Counted from the first letter of the stretch, positions 27,134 through 39,757 are shown. The stretch is 64,000 nucleotides of DNA from Omphiscola glabra (GCA_964017045.1 OZ024798.1:24703347-24767346); one strand, 5' to 3'. Numbers and translations: made by a program. The notes: generated by a model from the sequence alone, not told the origin.

Positions 27134-27372
27134 TGAAGGGCTCAAGGGAAAAACCAGTGATGTCAGGTTTTGAGAAAAATGATAATAAAGTTTGAAATAT
27201 CCTCACAAAATATTAAAAAAATTAAATGTCTAAATATTTATTTATTGACTACGCTGCTCTTTCAGTTGGACCTATGCGTCATATTATTCTATTGAATGGG
27301 ATGCAGCCACACGGGAGATAACTTGCAAATTTCGAAAAATTGACATCACTGGTTTTTCCCTTGAACCCTTCA
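27134..27372. mobile_element. TIR element of about 239 bp, unclassified
   Basis: tgaagggctcaagggaaaaa then ccagtgatgtca at the left, with its near-perfect reverse complement at 27343-27372 (about 31 bp arms, one or two mismatches). No convincing target duplication or coding sequence. Confidence 0.6.
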
Positions 27373-27894
27373 AATGTGTAAGTGGGCATTAAGTCTTGAA
27401 AATTAATTTCAAATAATTGAATCCACATAATGTAAAAACAATACTAAAAGATGCACACCAGCAAACCGAACGTATTATTTTAAGGACGTGAATGGGGCGT
27501 TGCACAACATTAAGTAATTATTTCTAGTGCATATTTGGGTGGAAAAGTTTGGAAATCACCGCTCTATAACGTACTGTTATAAGAAAAGAACAACAAATGT
27601 TTGAATTAATCTGTCAAAGAACACACGTAACGACATGGAAAATTATACAGTGTATTTGTTTTTAATTTTGAGAGCCCCTTACGTACGCCTCCAAAGAGGA
27701 AGGTTGTCGCAATGTGTCTTTCTGTTTTCGAGTGTTGAAATTGCTGCGTCAGTATTCACTGGCCATAGACGTTATATTAACCTGTAGCAGTTTCTGTGGG
27801 TTGACAGCCTTAGCTCTCGGATCATCAGGATATGCCTTGAAGTGTTGTGATGTTTCGTATTGGACTGTTCCATGTAATGGATTGGATACTCAAC

Positions 27895-28195
27895 ACGACT
27901 GTATTGTGTGGTTGACAGGACACTGTATCACTATATTGTGTGGTTGACAGGACACTGTACCCAAATATACTGTGTGGTTGACAGGACATTGTACCACTAT
28001 ATTGTGTGGTTGACAGGACACTGTATCACTATAATGTGTGGTTGAGAGGACACTGTACCCAACTATATTGTGTGGTTGACAGGACATTGTACCACTATAT
28101 TGTGTGGTTGACAGGACACTGTATCACTATAATGTGTGGTTGAGAGGACACTGTACCCAACTATATTGTGTGGTTGACAGGACATTATACCCGAC
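27895..28195 (+). repeat. About 33 bp array
   Basis: Nine units of actatattgtgtggttgaca ggacactgtatc. A three-unit block (acaggacatt, acaggacactgtatc, gagaggacactgtaccc) recurs. Confidence 0.88.
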
Positions 28196-28451
28196 TATAG
28201 CTTGTATTGGACTTTACACTTGAAATGACTAGATAATCTAATCGACCGAATGTTGTTGGCGTGTCCAATGCACAGTTCAAAACTTGGATTTGTCAATGTT
28301 GAATTCATCTATATAACTCGTGAGTCAAATACACTGTCGTAGTTCTTGACCTTGCTGGCAGGCATAAAGCCGTAGTTGCATGGACTGATCAGTAGATATT
28401 TTGAGATGAACAATAATGTTATATAGGATATTGCATTCACACAAATCAAAT

Positions 28452-28684
28452 GCAGCACTGAAAGTAGGTCACAAGTCAGCACTGAAATTGATCTGTATTA
28501 GGTCACAAGTCAGCACTGAAATTGATCTGTATTAGGTCACAAGTCAGCACTGAAATTGATCTGTATTAGGTCACAAGTCAGCACTGAAATTGATCTGTAT
28601 TAGGTCACAAGTCAGCACTGAAATTGATCTGTATTAGGTCACAAGTCAGCACTGAAATTGATCTGTATTAGGTCACAAGTCAGT
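28452..28684 (+). repeat. 34 bp array
   Basis: About seven near-identical units of taggtcacaagtcagcactg aaattgatctgtat. Confidence 0.92.
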
Positions 28685-29254
28685 AGCGAAAGAATATCTG
28701 AAAGTAAATTTACTTACAGTCACATGTGTGAATATGGCTACCCTGTTGACAAGTGTTCCCAGGTAGGCAATCAATATTAAGACACTACAGGGTTTGGTTT
28801 GCGGTGGATTATGTAGCGGGCTTGTATATATGATTGTGTAGATGATTGAGGGGGAAAGGGTTGTGCGGGTGAATTTGTAGGGGAATACTCTGGGTGATTA
28901 CATATACATAATTGAAATAGCATTTTAAAGCTATTTTTTAATGTCATTAATATTGCTTGAGGTATGACTCGAAGTTTGATCTACTAAAAGATCAGACACA
29001 GTGGTTCTCATGTTACCGATTCTATGATAATGACGTGTTAATTTAAATTTCATTGAGTGATAGGACGTACTCCTAAGTTACCCAATCTATGATAATATCG
29101 TCCAAGCGTAGCTAAGGATTATTGCCGCCCTTGGTGGGCCGAGATGTTTGCCACAAAATCTTAACCTACGAAAAGAAGTCTGCAGATGACCGAAGATGTC
29201 GCCCATCTATATATAGAAACCTTCGCCCCACCATTCCTAAGTCAGTGTCCCTAG

Positions 29255-29435
29255 GCTGCACATATCGCCATACATTCTGTCTCACCATGCAATGCTTGGC
29301 TTACCATGACAATCTACTGCACAAATCGACATATATTCTGTCTCACCATCCAACACTTGGATTACGATCCCAATCTACTGCACATATTGCCATACATTCT
29401 GTCTCACCATACAATACTTGGCTTACGATTCCAAG
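29255..29435 (+). repeat. About 60 bp, three copies
   Basis: Three diverged copies of gcacatatcgccatacattc tgtctcaccat.caatacttgg. Confidence 0.75.
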
Positions 29436-29903
29436 CTTCTGTTTTGTTGTTGTTTTCTTGTGGTTTTTTTTTAAAAGATTAATTTATTTCTTTAAGCTTC
29501 TGACGACAACAAACATAGCTGGATTGATACCCACTCAATGGCGTAGGAATTGTATTTTGGGGGATGTGGGGGGGGGGGCGGTCCGCTCCAGATGGCACTT
29601 TTCTTCTTTAAAAATGGGTGGGTGGCAGTTTTGGCCAAGTCAAACGAACGACAACACAATGATGAAAAGACGCAAGACATTATTTTATGTTACCATACAT
29701 GAGATACTGGAACTATGAAAACATTGGCCCAATGCTACACCGTGTCTTTAAGATAAATAGTCGGTCCAAGTTAAATAGAAATATTGGGAGGGAAATTAAA
29801 CACAACAAAATGTTGGGGAGGGGGGTATTTGTTTTACTCCTACGTCACATGTTTACGCCCTCATCTTTTTCTCGCTGTTACCAATGTATTTTCCTCCCAC
29901 AGC

Positions 29904-32900
29904 ATGGACTCACTGTTGGCTCGTGCTGCGAATGTCGTGTTCAATTCGCCCATCACGGGAGACGACTTCGTGGACAGACTCCATTACTTCGTCACCGTCG
30001 CCATCCTGGTGTGTTTCGTCATCGGAACTGGGTTGCAGGTGAGAAGGTCGTGGTGTCATTGAAAGGTCGTGGTGTCTTTGAAAGGTCGTGGTGGCATTGA
30101 AAGGTCGTGGTGTCATTGAAAGTTCCTGGTGTCATTGAAAGGTCGTGGTGTCATTGAAAGGTCGTGGTGTCATTGAAAGGTCGTGGTATCATTGAAAGGG
30201 AGGAGGGTGTCTCATGGCCCCCGGGGGGTTGGAATCATTTGCATGTGAAGCTTTATATGCATAGTGTTAATATTGCTAAAGTAGACAAATATACCGTATT
30301 TAATATTGGAGACACAGAAATGCCAATATTCAAAAGTGGCATAGGCAAAGCAATTTTTAGAAACTTAAAGGAGGGGTGGCATTATTGTCCTATTGTAGAG
30401 GTTATTTGTGAAAGAAGGGAGGATCGTTGACCAACCACGGGTGGCAGAAGACCTAACTAATAATGCCATCAGCAAACTCGTTAATTAATATAAATGGCAG
30501 AAAATACAACTGCAAGGCAAAGTTTGCATGTCAATGCCACATTGGCTTGGTTAGTGCACAATAGGGGTTACATGTTAATGAAATCTTTGTTTGCTTAGTG
30601 TACAACAGGGTTATATGTCTATGCCACATTGGCTTGGTTAGTGCACAATAAGGGTTACATGTCAATGACATCTTTGTTTGCTTAGTGTACAATAGGGGTT
30701 GCATGTCTATGCCCCATTGGCTTGGTTAGTGCACAATAGGGATTACATGTCAATGACATCTTTGTTTGCTTAGTGTACAATAGGGGTTACATGTTAATGA
30801 CATCTTTGTTTGCTTAGTGTACAATAGGGGTTACATGTCAATGCCACATTGGCATGGTTAGTGCACAATAGGGGTTATATGTCAATGACACAATGGCTTG
30901 GTTACTGCACAATTGGGGTTATATGTCAATGACACATTGGCTTGGTTACTGCACAATAGGGGATACATGTCAATGATACCTTCCAGTACACCAGTTCAAG
31001 AGTATGTGAACGTTGCAACCTGTCAGTGAACGAATCCGTGAGTTTTACAATCCAACATATCTTTCTTTAGTCTGCAAACCTAAAGATTTACTCCCCCAAA
31101 CATTAGAATTGGATATAAATAATCTCATTCAGACCATTCAGCATCACTCAATAATGACCTCTGACCCCAACCCCACACCCCCCTTTAGGAATATGTTGGG
31201 AACCCCATCAACTGCTGGACCCCGAACGACTTCCATTACGAGAGCTACCAGGCCCACGTTAACACCTACTGCTGGACACACAAGCTGAGGTATCCACAGT
31301 ACGAGAGGGAAGGGGTCATCAATCAGACGGAAGGTAAGGCCCGGGCCGACGTGAGGGCTCTGATCCCTTGCGACTTTTTACGGGGCCCGAAATGTCATGT
31401 TGGGGAAGGGGGGACGACTAGCCTTTCAAGGGGGTGGGGGCGTAAACCCTGAAATTGACAGTCTCGCGACGGCTCTGTCTGATTTGTATGTTAGAATTTG
31501 TTTGGGTTAACAAATTGTTATGTAGATAATTTAAAAGTCGTGATCTTTTTTAAGAATATTATATGAGTAGTTTTATGCGATGATTGGGTATGGTTTACTT
31601 TATGCGCATGTCGCTTTCAAATGTTGACAATATTATTTAATGTCGTAAAATATAAAAACTAATGTCTCTTGTTGTCTAAGGTTTCCCGTGATATCGATTA
31701 ATTATCACAAAACGTCGTTCACTGATCTAAATTAATTTAGTAGTCACACTCATCATGAAAAGATATCATCTCTCTAGGTCCGGTAGTTCTTTAGTCTCTA
31801 AGATAATTTATATATACAATTTCCCACTTTGAGCTTTAAATATAAAGATAGATAGATATACAAATTGCCAAAAGAATATATCATTAATTGATGAAACGTT
31901 GGGGTGCCATTTTTATGATTCCCCAGCCCCCCACCCCCCAGGCGCAGCTTTCCTTCAGCACGCCCCCATTCACAACTAGGCATCTTCAAGCATCCACGTT
32001 TGGATTTTTTCAGTTTCAGGGCAAGGGGTATTAGACGTGTCACGCCCACAGCCTCTGATTGACTTTGGCACCGCCTTCTTCCGGTGGGTGACGCTCATCT
32101 TTATAGTGCAGGTCAGTGCGGCATACTTAACTTAACACTACCCTGGACGGCTTGAAATCATGTGCGTGCTAAATATAAAAATAATTTCAATCCTAAAATG
32201 TCAGGGTAAACATGTTAAGAGAAGATAAGATAAGATTCTTTTATTGATCCAAACAAATGGAAATGTTTTTGATTGCATTGTATATTTTCAGCACATAAAT
32301 AAAACAATTTGAACACGAGACATCCACATTAAATTATTTCACTAGTGGAAAAAAAAACAGCCATTCAGTCAATTCTCTTAGACATAGTAGGGACATATTA
32401 GATCTCATTAAGATGTGTAAACATTAGTTGTTTGTATTGATTGTTCCTTCATCAAATGTCACGGTAAACATGCTCACGTAAACGTTAGTTGTTTGTATTA
32501 ATTGCTCCTTAATCAAATGTCACGGTAAACATGCTCACGTAAACGTTAGTTGTTTGTATTGATTGCTCCTTCATCAAATGTCACGGTAAACATGCTCACG
32601 TAAACGTTAGTTGTTTGTATTGATTGCTCCTTCATCAAATGTCACTGTAAACATGCTCACGTAAACGTTAGTTGTTTGTATTGATTGCTCCTTCATCAAA
32701 TGTCACGGTAAACATGCTCACGTAAACGTTAGTTGTTTGTATTGATTGCTCCTTCATCAAATGTCACGGTAAACATGCTCACGTAAACGTTAGTTGTTTG
32801 TATTGATTGCTCTCTCACCAAATGTCATGGTAAACATGTTCACGTAAACGTTAGTTTTTGTATTGATTGCTCTTTCACCAAATGTCACGGTAAACATGGT

Positions 32901-34570
32901 CACGTAAACGTGAGTTGTTTGTATCGATTGCTCTTTCACTAAATTAGTAAACTGTTCTGTCAGTGTTCTTCAAAGTCTGTTCTTGTTATGAAAGTGTCTC
33001 ACACAAACCTTCATTAGAGTAGCATAGTAGTGTTCTATTTTTAAATAATTTTTAGGACGTGATGAACATAGGTTGGAGCACATTATGCGTGATTAAGGAC
33101 GTACAATTTCAAGTGAGAAGGGTCCGGTATTCATTTAAAAGTAGGGGGGGGGGGGTCATTGATCCTGTGGGGGAATTCAATGGCACGTGCGGCTTGACAT
33201 GCATGATATTCTGAAGTAAACAAATATCCCGTAGGTAAAAGTAGAGACAAGGTAACGCCAATATTCAAAGCATTGGCATAGGAAAGGGGTGGAGGGGTAG
33301 TGCACCAGGGTTGGCACATTTTAAAAACTTTTATGGAGGGACAACATTGTTGGCCTATTGTAGAGTATTTTTTGTGAAAAGGGGGGTGGGGTCGTTGGCC
33401 TGGGCGTAACAAGTTTGTCTTATTCTGTTGTTGTTGTTTTTTTCCTGATTGTATATAGAACAATTTCTTATATTCTAGGCTTGTCTCTTCAAAATTCCAA
33501 ACTTCATCTGGCTAAGGCTGAGCGGCTCGTCCGGTGCCGACATCCAAAAGATCCGCGAGCTGGTCGTCCAGTCCCAGAACGCGTCCACCGACGACACCAA
33601 GAGGCTGAAGATGGACGAAGTGGTGAGCTACTTCGAGAACTGGATCACGGGGTACAGGTCCTACAAGTTCAGATTCATCGGCAAGCACTCGGCGAAGGTC
33701 CTGGCGGTCCTCTTCTGCCTCGGCAAGAAGTCCGGCAGCTACATGTCGTCTCTGTACCTGTGCTACAAGTGCATGAACATCATCAACGTCGTCGGGAACT
33801 TCATTCTCCTAACCGTCTTCTTGGACTTGAACTTCTGGAAATACGGTCTGGTCGTATTGAACAGTGTCATGACGTACGGCGACTGGCAGGACCCTTACAA
33901 CTTTCCTCGACTGCTCCTCTGTGATTTCATCCTCGAGGGCGGCACCGGGAAGGCTGTCGTCAGTGGTTCCCAGCCCGCCGAGTACCAGGTCCAGTGCACG
34001 ATGACCCTTAACCTACTTTTGGAGAAGGTCTTCGTCCTGGAATGGTTCTGGCTGGTGTTCCTGTTCATTATTACGATCGTAAATCTGATAGCGTGGTCGG
34101 TGAAGATCAAACCCCCGTGCTCGACGATACTGTTCGGCAAGACTTACATAAAGACCGTGGATTCGTATCCGTGTTTGGATATCGGAATAGCCTCGATGAT
34201 ATCCAGCGGTGCGTCCACGAGTTCCGGGAAAAATCTGCAGAGAGATTTCATAGAGAAATATCTGCGCAGCGATGGCGTTTTCATTTTGAGGCTGCTTGAG
34301 CAAAAGTCGGACAGGACTTTGGTAGCCGACGTGGTGGGGATGTTGTGGAACAGATACCGCGCGGTGCAGAAGAGAGCCGTGGGTTCAAATCTGGCGCTGT
34401 ACGGGGGAATGAGCTTCGGTAGCGACGTGGAGCTTGGAAAAGTCAAATACGATGCCGGAAGCGATGCGCAGCTGGCGAAAGACGACGGTGTTAACGTGCA
34501 GGCGGATACGATTCATTTTGGCAAGGAAGGAGTGACTTACGATGACGCCACTGCAGATACTAACACGTGA
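29904..34570 (+). CDS. INX: Innexin (gap junction / hemichannel protein), four coding exons
   Basis: Four-pass membrane protein of the innexin/pannexin family, which forms intercellular channels and hemichannels in invertebrates. Exons: 29904-30038, 31189-31333, 32014-32111 and 33479-34570. All junctions are GT-AG with phases 0, 1, 0, giving 489 residues. An alternative acceptor 6 bp inside exon 3 keeps frame. Visible: TM1 about residues 26-45; first loop with the Cys pair C54 and C73 (CWTPNDFHYESYQAHVNTYC); TM2 about 111-135 with FFRWV in place of the usual YYQWV; TM3 about 215-242; second loop Cys pair C274 and C299; TM4 about 310-332 (EKVFVLEWFWLVF); then a hydrophilic C-terminal tail of about 155 residues, somewhat long for the family. 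An acceptor-like cctcccacag lies 1 nt before the ATG, so a 5' UTR exon probably lies upstream. The last exon is noticeably more GC-rich than its surroundings. Introns carry three minisatellites and two copies of a dispersed repeat. Family is certain; orthology to a particular innexin is not. Confidence 0.95.
30044..30200 (+). repeat. 19 bp array abutting the innexin exon 1 donor
   Basis: About eight units of aggtcgtggtgtcattgaa starting six bases after the donor (30039). Each unit carries an aaag|gtcg donor-like step. Confidence 0.85.
30190..30520 (+). repeat. Dispersed repeat in innexin intron 1
   Basis: Homologous to 33140-33410 in intron 3 (gacatgca/gctttatatgcata, ccaatattcaaa, tggcataggaaag, cctattgtagag, gtgaaa.ggggg). 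Its tail (cagaaaatacaactgcaagg) also matches 25205-25225. Likely an unclassified transposon. Confidence 0.5.
30520..30985 (+). repeat. Irregular array in innexin intron 1
   Basis: Repeated blocks of agtgcacaataggggttaca, tgtcaatg and acattggcttggtt, alternating with catctttgtttgctt. Two related subunits alternate. Confidence 0.75.
32440..32945 (+). repeat. 61 bp array in innexin intron 3
   Basis: About eight units (tcacggtaaacatgctcacg, taaacgttagttgtttgtat, tgattgctccttcatcaaat); the last two are diverged. Confidence 0.9.
33140..33410 (+). repeat. Dispersed repeat in innexin intron 3
   Basis: Second copy of the element at 30190-30520, same orientation, ending 60-70 bp before the last exon. 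Confidence 0.5.
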
Positions 34571-34732
34571 TAGAAATAGAGAGAATGTTAAAATGAAACT
34601 GTTAACAGATGGGCGCAGTTGCTGATGAAGTAGGACACGAGATGCAGGTGTATTTTCTGATGTCGTGGGACATGACGTGTTCCAAATTACAAACGTCCGC
34701 TATTATTTTTTGTTAGTACCCGCAGAGGCGCC

Positions 34733-35583
34733 ACTAGGGTTGGTGTCACCTGGTTCGATAAACTGATGGTGTCACTCCCTTTCTGGTCTCCCCGACCTGC
34801 AAGGAGTAATCCTTAACGGTATCATCCAAAATGGCGTCTATTTTTGCTCGACAAGTAAGTCCTAAATCAACAATAGACAAAAGAAAACAGATTTTAAGAT
34901 AACACCTTTTTAAAAATTGCACACAAATTTACTTTTTATTGAAACATTCAACTCTACAGATACAACTTTACTTTCATGGTCTTCAGAGATGCAAATCTGT
35001 CAGTCACTTCATCAAATCACTATTTTTCACCTTATCACTTTCAATTGACAAAATCGCCAGACCGTAAAAGTGAAATGACTGAAGAGTAAGAGTTTATTGT
35101 TTATGGTTTTTCTGAAGTAAACGCCCCTAATTCTATGAACCGATTCTGGCGTCACAAAATTAAGAAACGCCACTGATCTTTTGGCTCCCTGTTCTGGTGG
35201 CTCCCTGTTCTGGTGGCTCCCTGCTCTGGTGGCTCCCTGCTCTGGTGGCTCCCTGCTCTGGTGGCTCCCTGCTCTGGTGGCTCCCTGTTCTGGTGGCTCC
35301 CTGTTCTGGTGGCTCCCTGTTCTGGTGGCTCCCTGTTCTGGTGGCTCCCTGTTCTGGTGGCTCCCTGCTCTGGTGGCTCCCTGCTCTGGTGGCTCCCTGC
35401 TCTGGTGGCTCCCTGTTCTGGTGGCTCCCTGCTCTAGTGGCTACCTGCTCTTGTATCTAACTGAAATATCTTGTGAAACCGACTCGAAGTGGCTTCATCA
35501 ATTTTGTAATTTATCCATGTGGTGTCCCTCACCCCCTGTGAGAATGTCATCCGGTGCGGCCCGCGCCCCTAGTCACGCCACTG
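34733..35583 (+). mobile_element. hAT-like element (cagaggcgtcac family), copy B with expanded array
   Basis: Starts cagaggcgccactagggttg and ends ctagtcacgccactg. Shared interior blocks with copy A include gttggtgtcacc, cttcatcaaa.c and ttcaccttatc.ctttcaatt. A 16 bp minisatellite (35181-35450) has grown inside. Target duplication is unclear. Confidence 0.6.
35181..35450 (+). repeat. 16 bp array inside a hAT-like element
   Basis: About 17 units of tctggtggctccctgc/t. Frames on the plus strand are open in all phases but are artefacts. Confidence 0.92.
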
Positions 35584-36689
35584 ATACACAGTATTGTTTG
35601 TAATTATCTTCACGTTTAAAAAGTAAACACGTCCCTTCTTAAAATACTGGCACGAAGGGAGTAAATAAAGTGTTTTCAATGAAACAATTTGAAATGTGTT
35701 GAGCACCTAGTTTTGGGCTGTTTGTTTTTTGTTCACTCCCTGCCCTAAGATTTGAGAGAGCGATACTTTTCCTCACCATACGGCTGTGGTTTGTGGGTGT
35801 TATGTTGTGAGCACAGAGAATAATACTAATATATCAATAACTTAATATCTCAAGTGGATGTTTGAATTGGGAATTTGCATTGATTTCGGTTTGGGGGGGG
35901 GGGGGGATTACTGTCTATACTTTCATGACAAAATTAAAAAAATAAATGTTAAAATAATCGATGTATCAGCACACATTTACCCACGATATTAAATGGACTG
36001 ATTTAAATTATGGCTAGACTAATGCAATGTGTATCAATATACTTGAACTGTTCAATATAATTAATGTACTGATTAGTACTGTTTATTAGAACTATTCTAA
36101 TATTATGACAACTTAACTTTAATTATCTTATATTAATTTACATTTAAAAATGATGGTTATTGTGACGTTAGTAAGGATTATTTTAATCTTAGAGATGATT
36201 AATGAATCTCTATGGTTTTGATTATAGTAATCTTAGTGTAAATGAAATGTTAGTTAGGATAATTGTAACATTAGTTTGAATTCATGAATTGTTAGGATTA
36301 TTGACGCTTTTGATGAATGTAGTGTTAGTTATTATAAATGGAGTGAGGATATCTCTATTATTAAATAGGAAAGATCATAGATGAGCCCAAAATTTAGAAC
36401 ATTTTATTTTTACATCCCCATTTTCTAACTAATAGAAAAAAAATTATCTACCTAGCCAATAAATTTTTAATTAAGGGGTCTGACCGTTTCTACTAACAGA
36501 GAAGGCACCACTTTAAAAAAAGAATCCTGCTAAAGGCACTTCCATGTTATACAACACTGATTAAAAATATTTATTTTACTTTAATTTTATGAACGTATTG
36601 TGAGTGCAATAAATATGTTCATACCATGCATATTATATTTAACCATATTTAAAAATCAATTCCTTGATATTTAGTCACTATGTTTCATG

Positions 36690-36952
36690 GTGGTGAAGAG
36701 ATGTCAAGTAAATGATAATACATGAGAAGCTATGATTCCAACCAAAGCTTTGTTCAGTGAAGAGATGTCAAGTAAATGCTAGTACATGAGAAGCTATGAT
36801 TCCAACCAAACCTTTGTTCAGTGAAGAGATATCAAATAAATGCTAATACATGAGAAGCTATGATTCCAACCAAACCTTTGTTCAGTGAAGAGATATCAAG
36901 TAAATGCTAATACATGAGAAGCTATGATTCCAACCAAACCTTTGTTCAGTGT
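36690..36952 (+). repeat. About 64 bp, four copies
   Basis: Copies of gtgaagagatgtcaagtaaa, tgctaatacatgagaagcta and tgattccaaccaaacctttg ttca. Confidence 0.9.
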
Positions 36953-36984
36953 CCTGTTTTAAAACATTACTCTATATTCTATAT

Positions 36985-37165
36985 CAGCGTTTGTCAACAT
37001 GTGGGGAGTCGCGCGACACTTTCTCAGGGGTCGCCTAAGACCATCTGAAAACACATATACTCTACAGTTATGAAGTAGCGACGAAAATAATTGTTTGGCT
37101 GGGATCGCCACAACATGAGGAACTGCATTACAGGGTCGCAGCATTAGGAAGGTTGAGAACCACTG
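36985..37165 (-). mobile_element. SPIN-like hAT MITE, copy 2
   Basis: 181 bp. Begins cagcgtttgtcaacatgtgg and ends ggttgagaaccactg. The 8 bp target duplication ttctatat is perfect (36977-36984 and 37166-37173). The body (cgcctaagaccatctg, ctctacagttatgaagtag) is the reverse complement of copy 1 with a few percent differences and small deletions. Confidence 0.88.
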
Positions 37166-37747
37166 TTCTATATCATTTTGACATTGTTGTAAAAACCATT
37201 GTCGGGCGTTGTCAATTTTTTTTTCTCATTCGAAGACGGTGGCCACCAAATCAAAACTTACCAGCATGGTAAGTGAATTTGGCGTTTTTGCTCCTAAAAA
37301 GAGATGTGAGTGAATGAAATTTACTCAATATGGTTTAATCGACAAAACTTAGTAGACAGAGTGGCGTGACACGTTTACAATGAAGTCAGAGAATTTCAGA
37401 GTGACGTGACAAAATGAAATTTCAACGTCATAACATGAGAGTGTGGTCCATGCCACGGTACTGCTTGAACATTGTTAGCTACATGCCTACATGCCTTCTA
37501 ACAACACAAAAGAAGGCCTAACTGATTAAGTTTCTATTAGCTATAGGCCTATTTAACATTTAACAAGAAGGAAGAAGGCATATTCGGTTAAGTTTATATA
37601 AGCTATAGGCCTACTACTGCGGCCTACTCCAAACAAGGTAATAATTTTAAATAAAGTTTATGGACATAATAAACGTTGCTCAGTCTTTAAAAAAAAAAAT
37701 AGTTGTTGCTATAATAATTATAATAAAGATAATTTAAATTACGATAA

Positions 37748-38905
37748 GGGGCCGTCCATAAAGTACGTCACGCTCCAAAAAAAAGGGGGGGGGGGTGTAA
37801 GAAAGTGTGACAGTTTGTGACAGGGGGGAGGGGGGTCAGGCCATGTGTGACGTCACACATTAAATTTTTAAAATTTTATTTCTAATTTTTTAATTTTTTT
37901 TAGTAGAATTAAATAGCTTTAAAAATAGTTTTCAAAAATTTTGTTAAATATTTATTCGTAAATTTCCTTCATTGTTTGTGGCACAAACTCTCAAATTTGA
38001 TGACATTATGCCGAGATCAACAGGAGTTTTCAAAGTGCAACCATATGATCTTTATTGTCCATCTTTGCAGACCAGCTTACTTGATCGAATTTGCAAAGTA
38101 TGTCACTTATACTTTGCCTCACAAACAATGCTAAAGAAACATTCAGGAAACACAGTGTTCAGGCTCAGGAACAATGTGCCAACCCAAACTGTTCCAGAAT
38201 CAATTCAAATAAAACGCAGGAAACGATGATGGTGAAAGATTGCTGCCAGTTGTAACCATGGATGAACACTTCACAACACCATGGATGGATGATGTCCAAT
38301 AAATATTTTTTGAATTAAACATAATTCATAGGCCCATAATAAACAGATTCAGTATAGCACAAGAGTTTGTCACATAATTTATCAATCTAGTCTTTTTTTA
38401 GTCAAATTGTTTTGTTTCCTTTTTATTATTTAATCACTGGGTGAGGTCAAGTTTCGCTAATCTACTTCTTATCCAGTGTAAAAAGATTGCATAATGGGAA
38501 GATTATCTAAAACTTGACCTCACCTACTGTAAATGAAAAAGCAGCAGATAAATGATGAGTATTATATAATTGTCTAGTCTAATTTTTGTTTTCAAATTCA
38601 ATCTAGATTGAGTTACGGCTTCAATGAATAACTGTGATAACTGTTGACAACTATTCGAATAGTAAAATTCATTTTAATAATGGGAACGTTCTTTTAACTG
38701 GAAATTTTATATTTTTATACAGTTTAATAGAGAAGTGTGTTTTAGATTAAATTTTAATTAGGTGTTAATTTCTAAAAAAAAAGTGTTCGAAAGTGTGACG
38801 TACTTTAGGTTGGGGCGTGGGGGGGCGGGGGGTTCCAAGATTTGTGACAGGGGGAGGGGGGGTTAAAATGGTCAAAATAGCGTGACGTACTTTATGGACG
38901 GCTCC
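37748..38905 (+). mobile_element. TIR DNA transposon with remnant zinc-finger gene, copy 1
   Basis: Left end ggggccgtccataaagtacg and the reverse complement of the right end ggagccgtccataaagtacg are near-perfect terminal inverted repeats of about 27 bp, each followed by G/C homopolymer tracts. TAA flanks both ends (37745-37747 and 38906-38908), consistent with a 3 bp target duplication as in PIF/Harbinger, although that assignment is not secure. Inside lies the 3' part of a zinc-finger gene. At 1.16 kb it is internally deleted. Confidence 0.75.
37972..38302 (+). pseudogene. C-terminal fragment of a C2H2 zinc-finger transposon protein
   Basis: The open part contains RICKVCHLYFASQTMLKKH, the first three ligands of a C2H2 finger (C-x2-C-x12-H); the fourth, His, has been lost (HSGNT). 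A frameshift near 38225 separates this from a conserved C-terminus reading LLPVVTMDEHFTTPWMDDVQ then a stop at 38300-38302. The copy near 16828-17201 shares both blocks, which shows the frame is real and belongs to the transposon. No catalytic domain is visible. Confidence 0.7.
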
Positions 38906-39720
38906 TAATCAATGTATCAATATATTTTTTGTATTAGAAACAATGGATTATTATTATTTATTTTAATAACTAGTTATTTTATGGCACGCTGAACAATGTC
39001 GGCGGCATTGCGTGAACTTCCATTCTACTTAAGTTAATTTACAAAATGTGTAATTTAAGTAAAGCATTTAACTGACAAGAATCCCAATTAGTGCTAACTC
39101 CCCCCTCCCCAGGTACGCCACGCACACTTTATTTTTACGCCACTGAAATATAATAATATTCTAATGCCTCAACCCCTGTTACACCGTGATCTTGTTACAT
39201 AATATTTAAATTGAGAATTTGAGACTATTTCCGTGAAACAAGAGAAAAGATTACGTACCAAACAAACCCTCGTTATTTTTAAGAATCTCATTTAGCGTAG
39301 TAATCAGTAATTTTACTTTGTGCGCTATTGTACTCGGAATAATTTAAATTGTAATTTAATTAAATTGACTCCACTCCAGTGACTGGTAGTTGAACATCAG
39401 AACAGGCAAAGAAGAAGAAGATATTAAAATTAAAATCTTTTAACAATTTTAAAATTTAATTTTTATAATTATTAATTATTAACTTTTACAGCTGCCTTCT
39501 TTTAGCTAATGAAAAAATCGGTAATTTCACATTAATCTTCTTTGATATAGTGTTAAATTCATGAATTTTCCAGAAAGCCGAAATCACTAGTAAACTTGAC
39601 GTTAGGCAGTTGAAAGGTCACACCTTTAAGGTGAAGGTTCAAGTTTGTTTTGAATATTTCATTCTTAACGCCTTGATTGCGATGGTGCGCATGCCCCTCG
39701 AGAGACTTCTATGCTTTGAG

Positions 39721-39757
39721 CGATATTTCCAGAATTCTCTGTTTTGTAGTATAAATA
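39721..39757 (+). promoter_or_regulatory. Heat shock element plus TATA box of the small HSP gene
   Basis: TTC (39727-39729) and GAA (39732-39734) are correctly spaced inverted HSF half-sites. They are flanked by imperfect units on both sides (GAT at 39722, CTC at 39737). TATAAATA follows at 39750-39757, which would place transcription start near 39780, about 95 bp before the ATG. HSE and TATA this close is the usual layout of heat-inducible small HSP genes. A perfect 26-27 bp duplication (39815-39866) lies in the predicted 5' UTR. Confidence 0.65.

Noticed and set aside
26721..27563. hAT element with cagtggttgtcaacctg and aaatcaccgct ends
   Set aside because: Inverted ends match poorly and the flanks give no 8 bp duplication.
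33415..33924. 169-codon plus frame overlapping the last innexin exon
   Set aside because: Shadow in another phase; the innexin frame explains the sequence with known motifs and splice phases.
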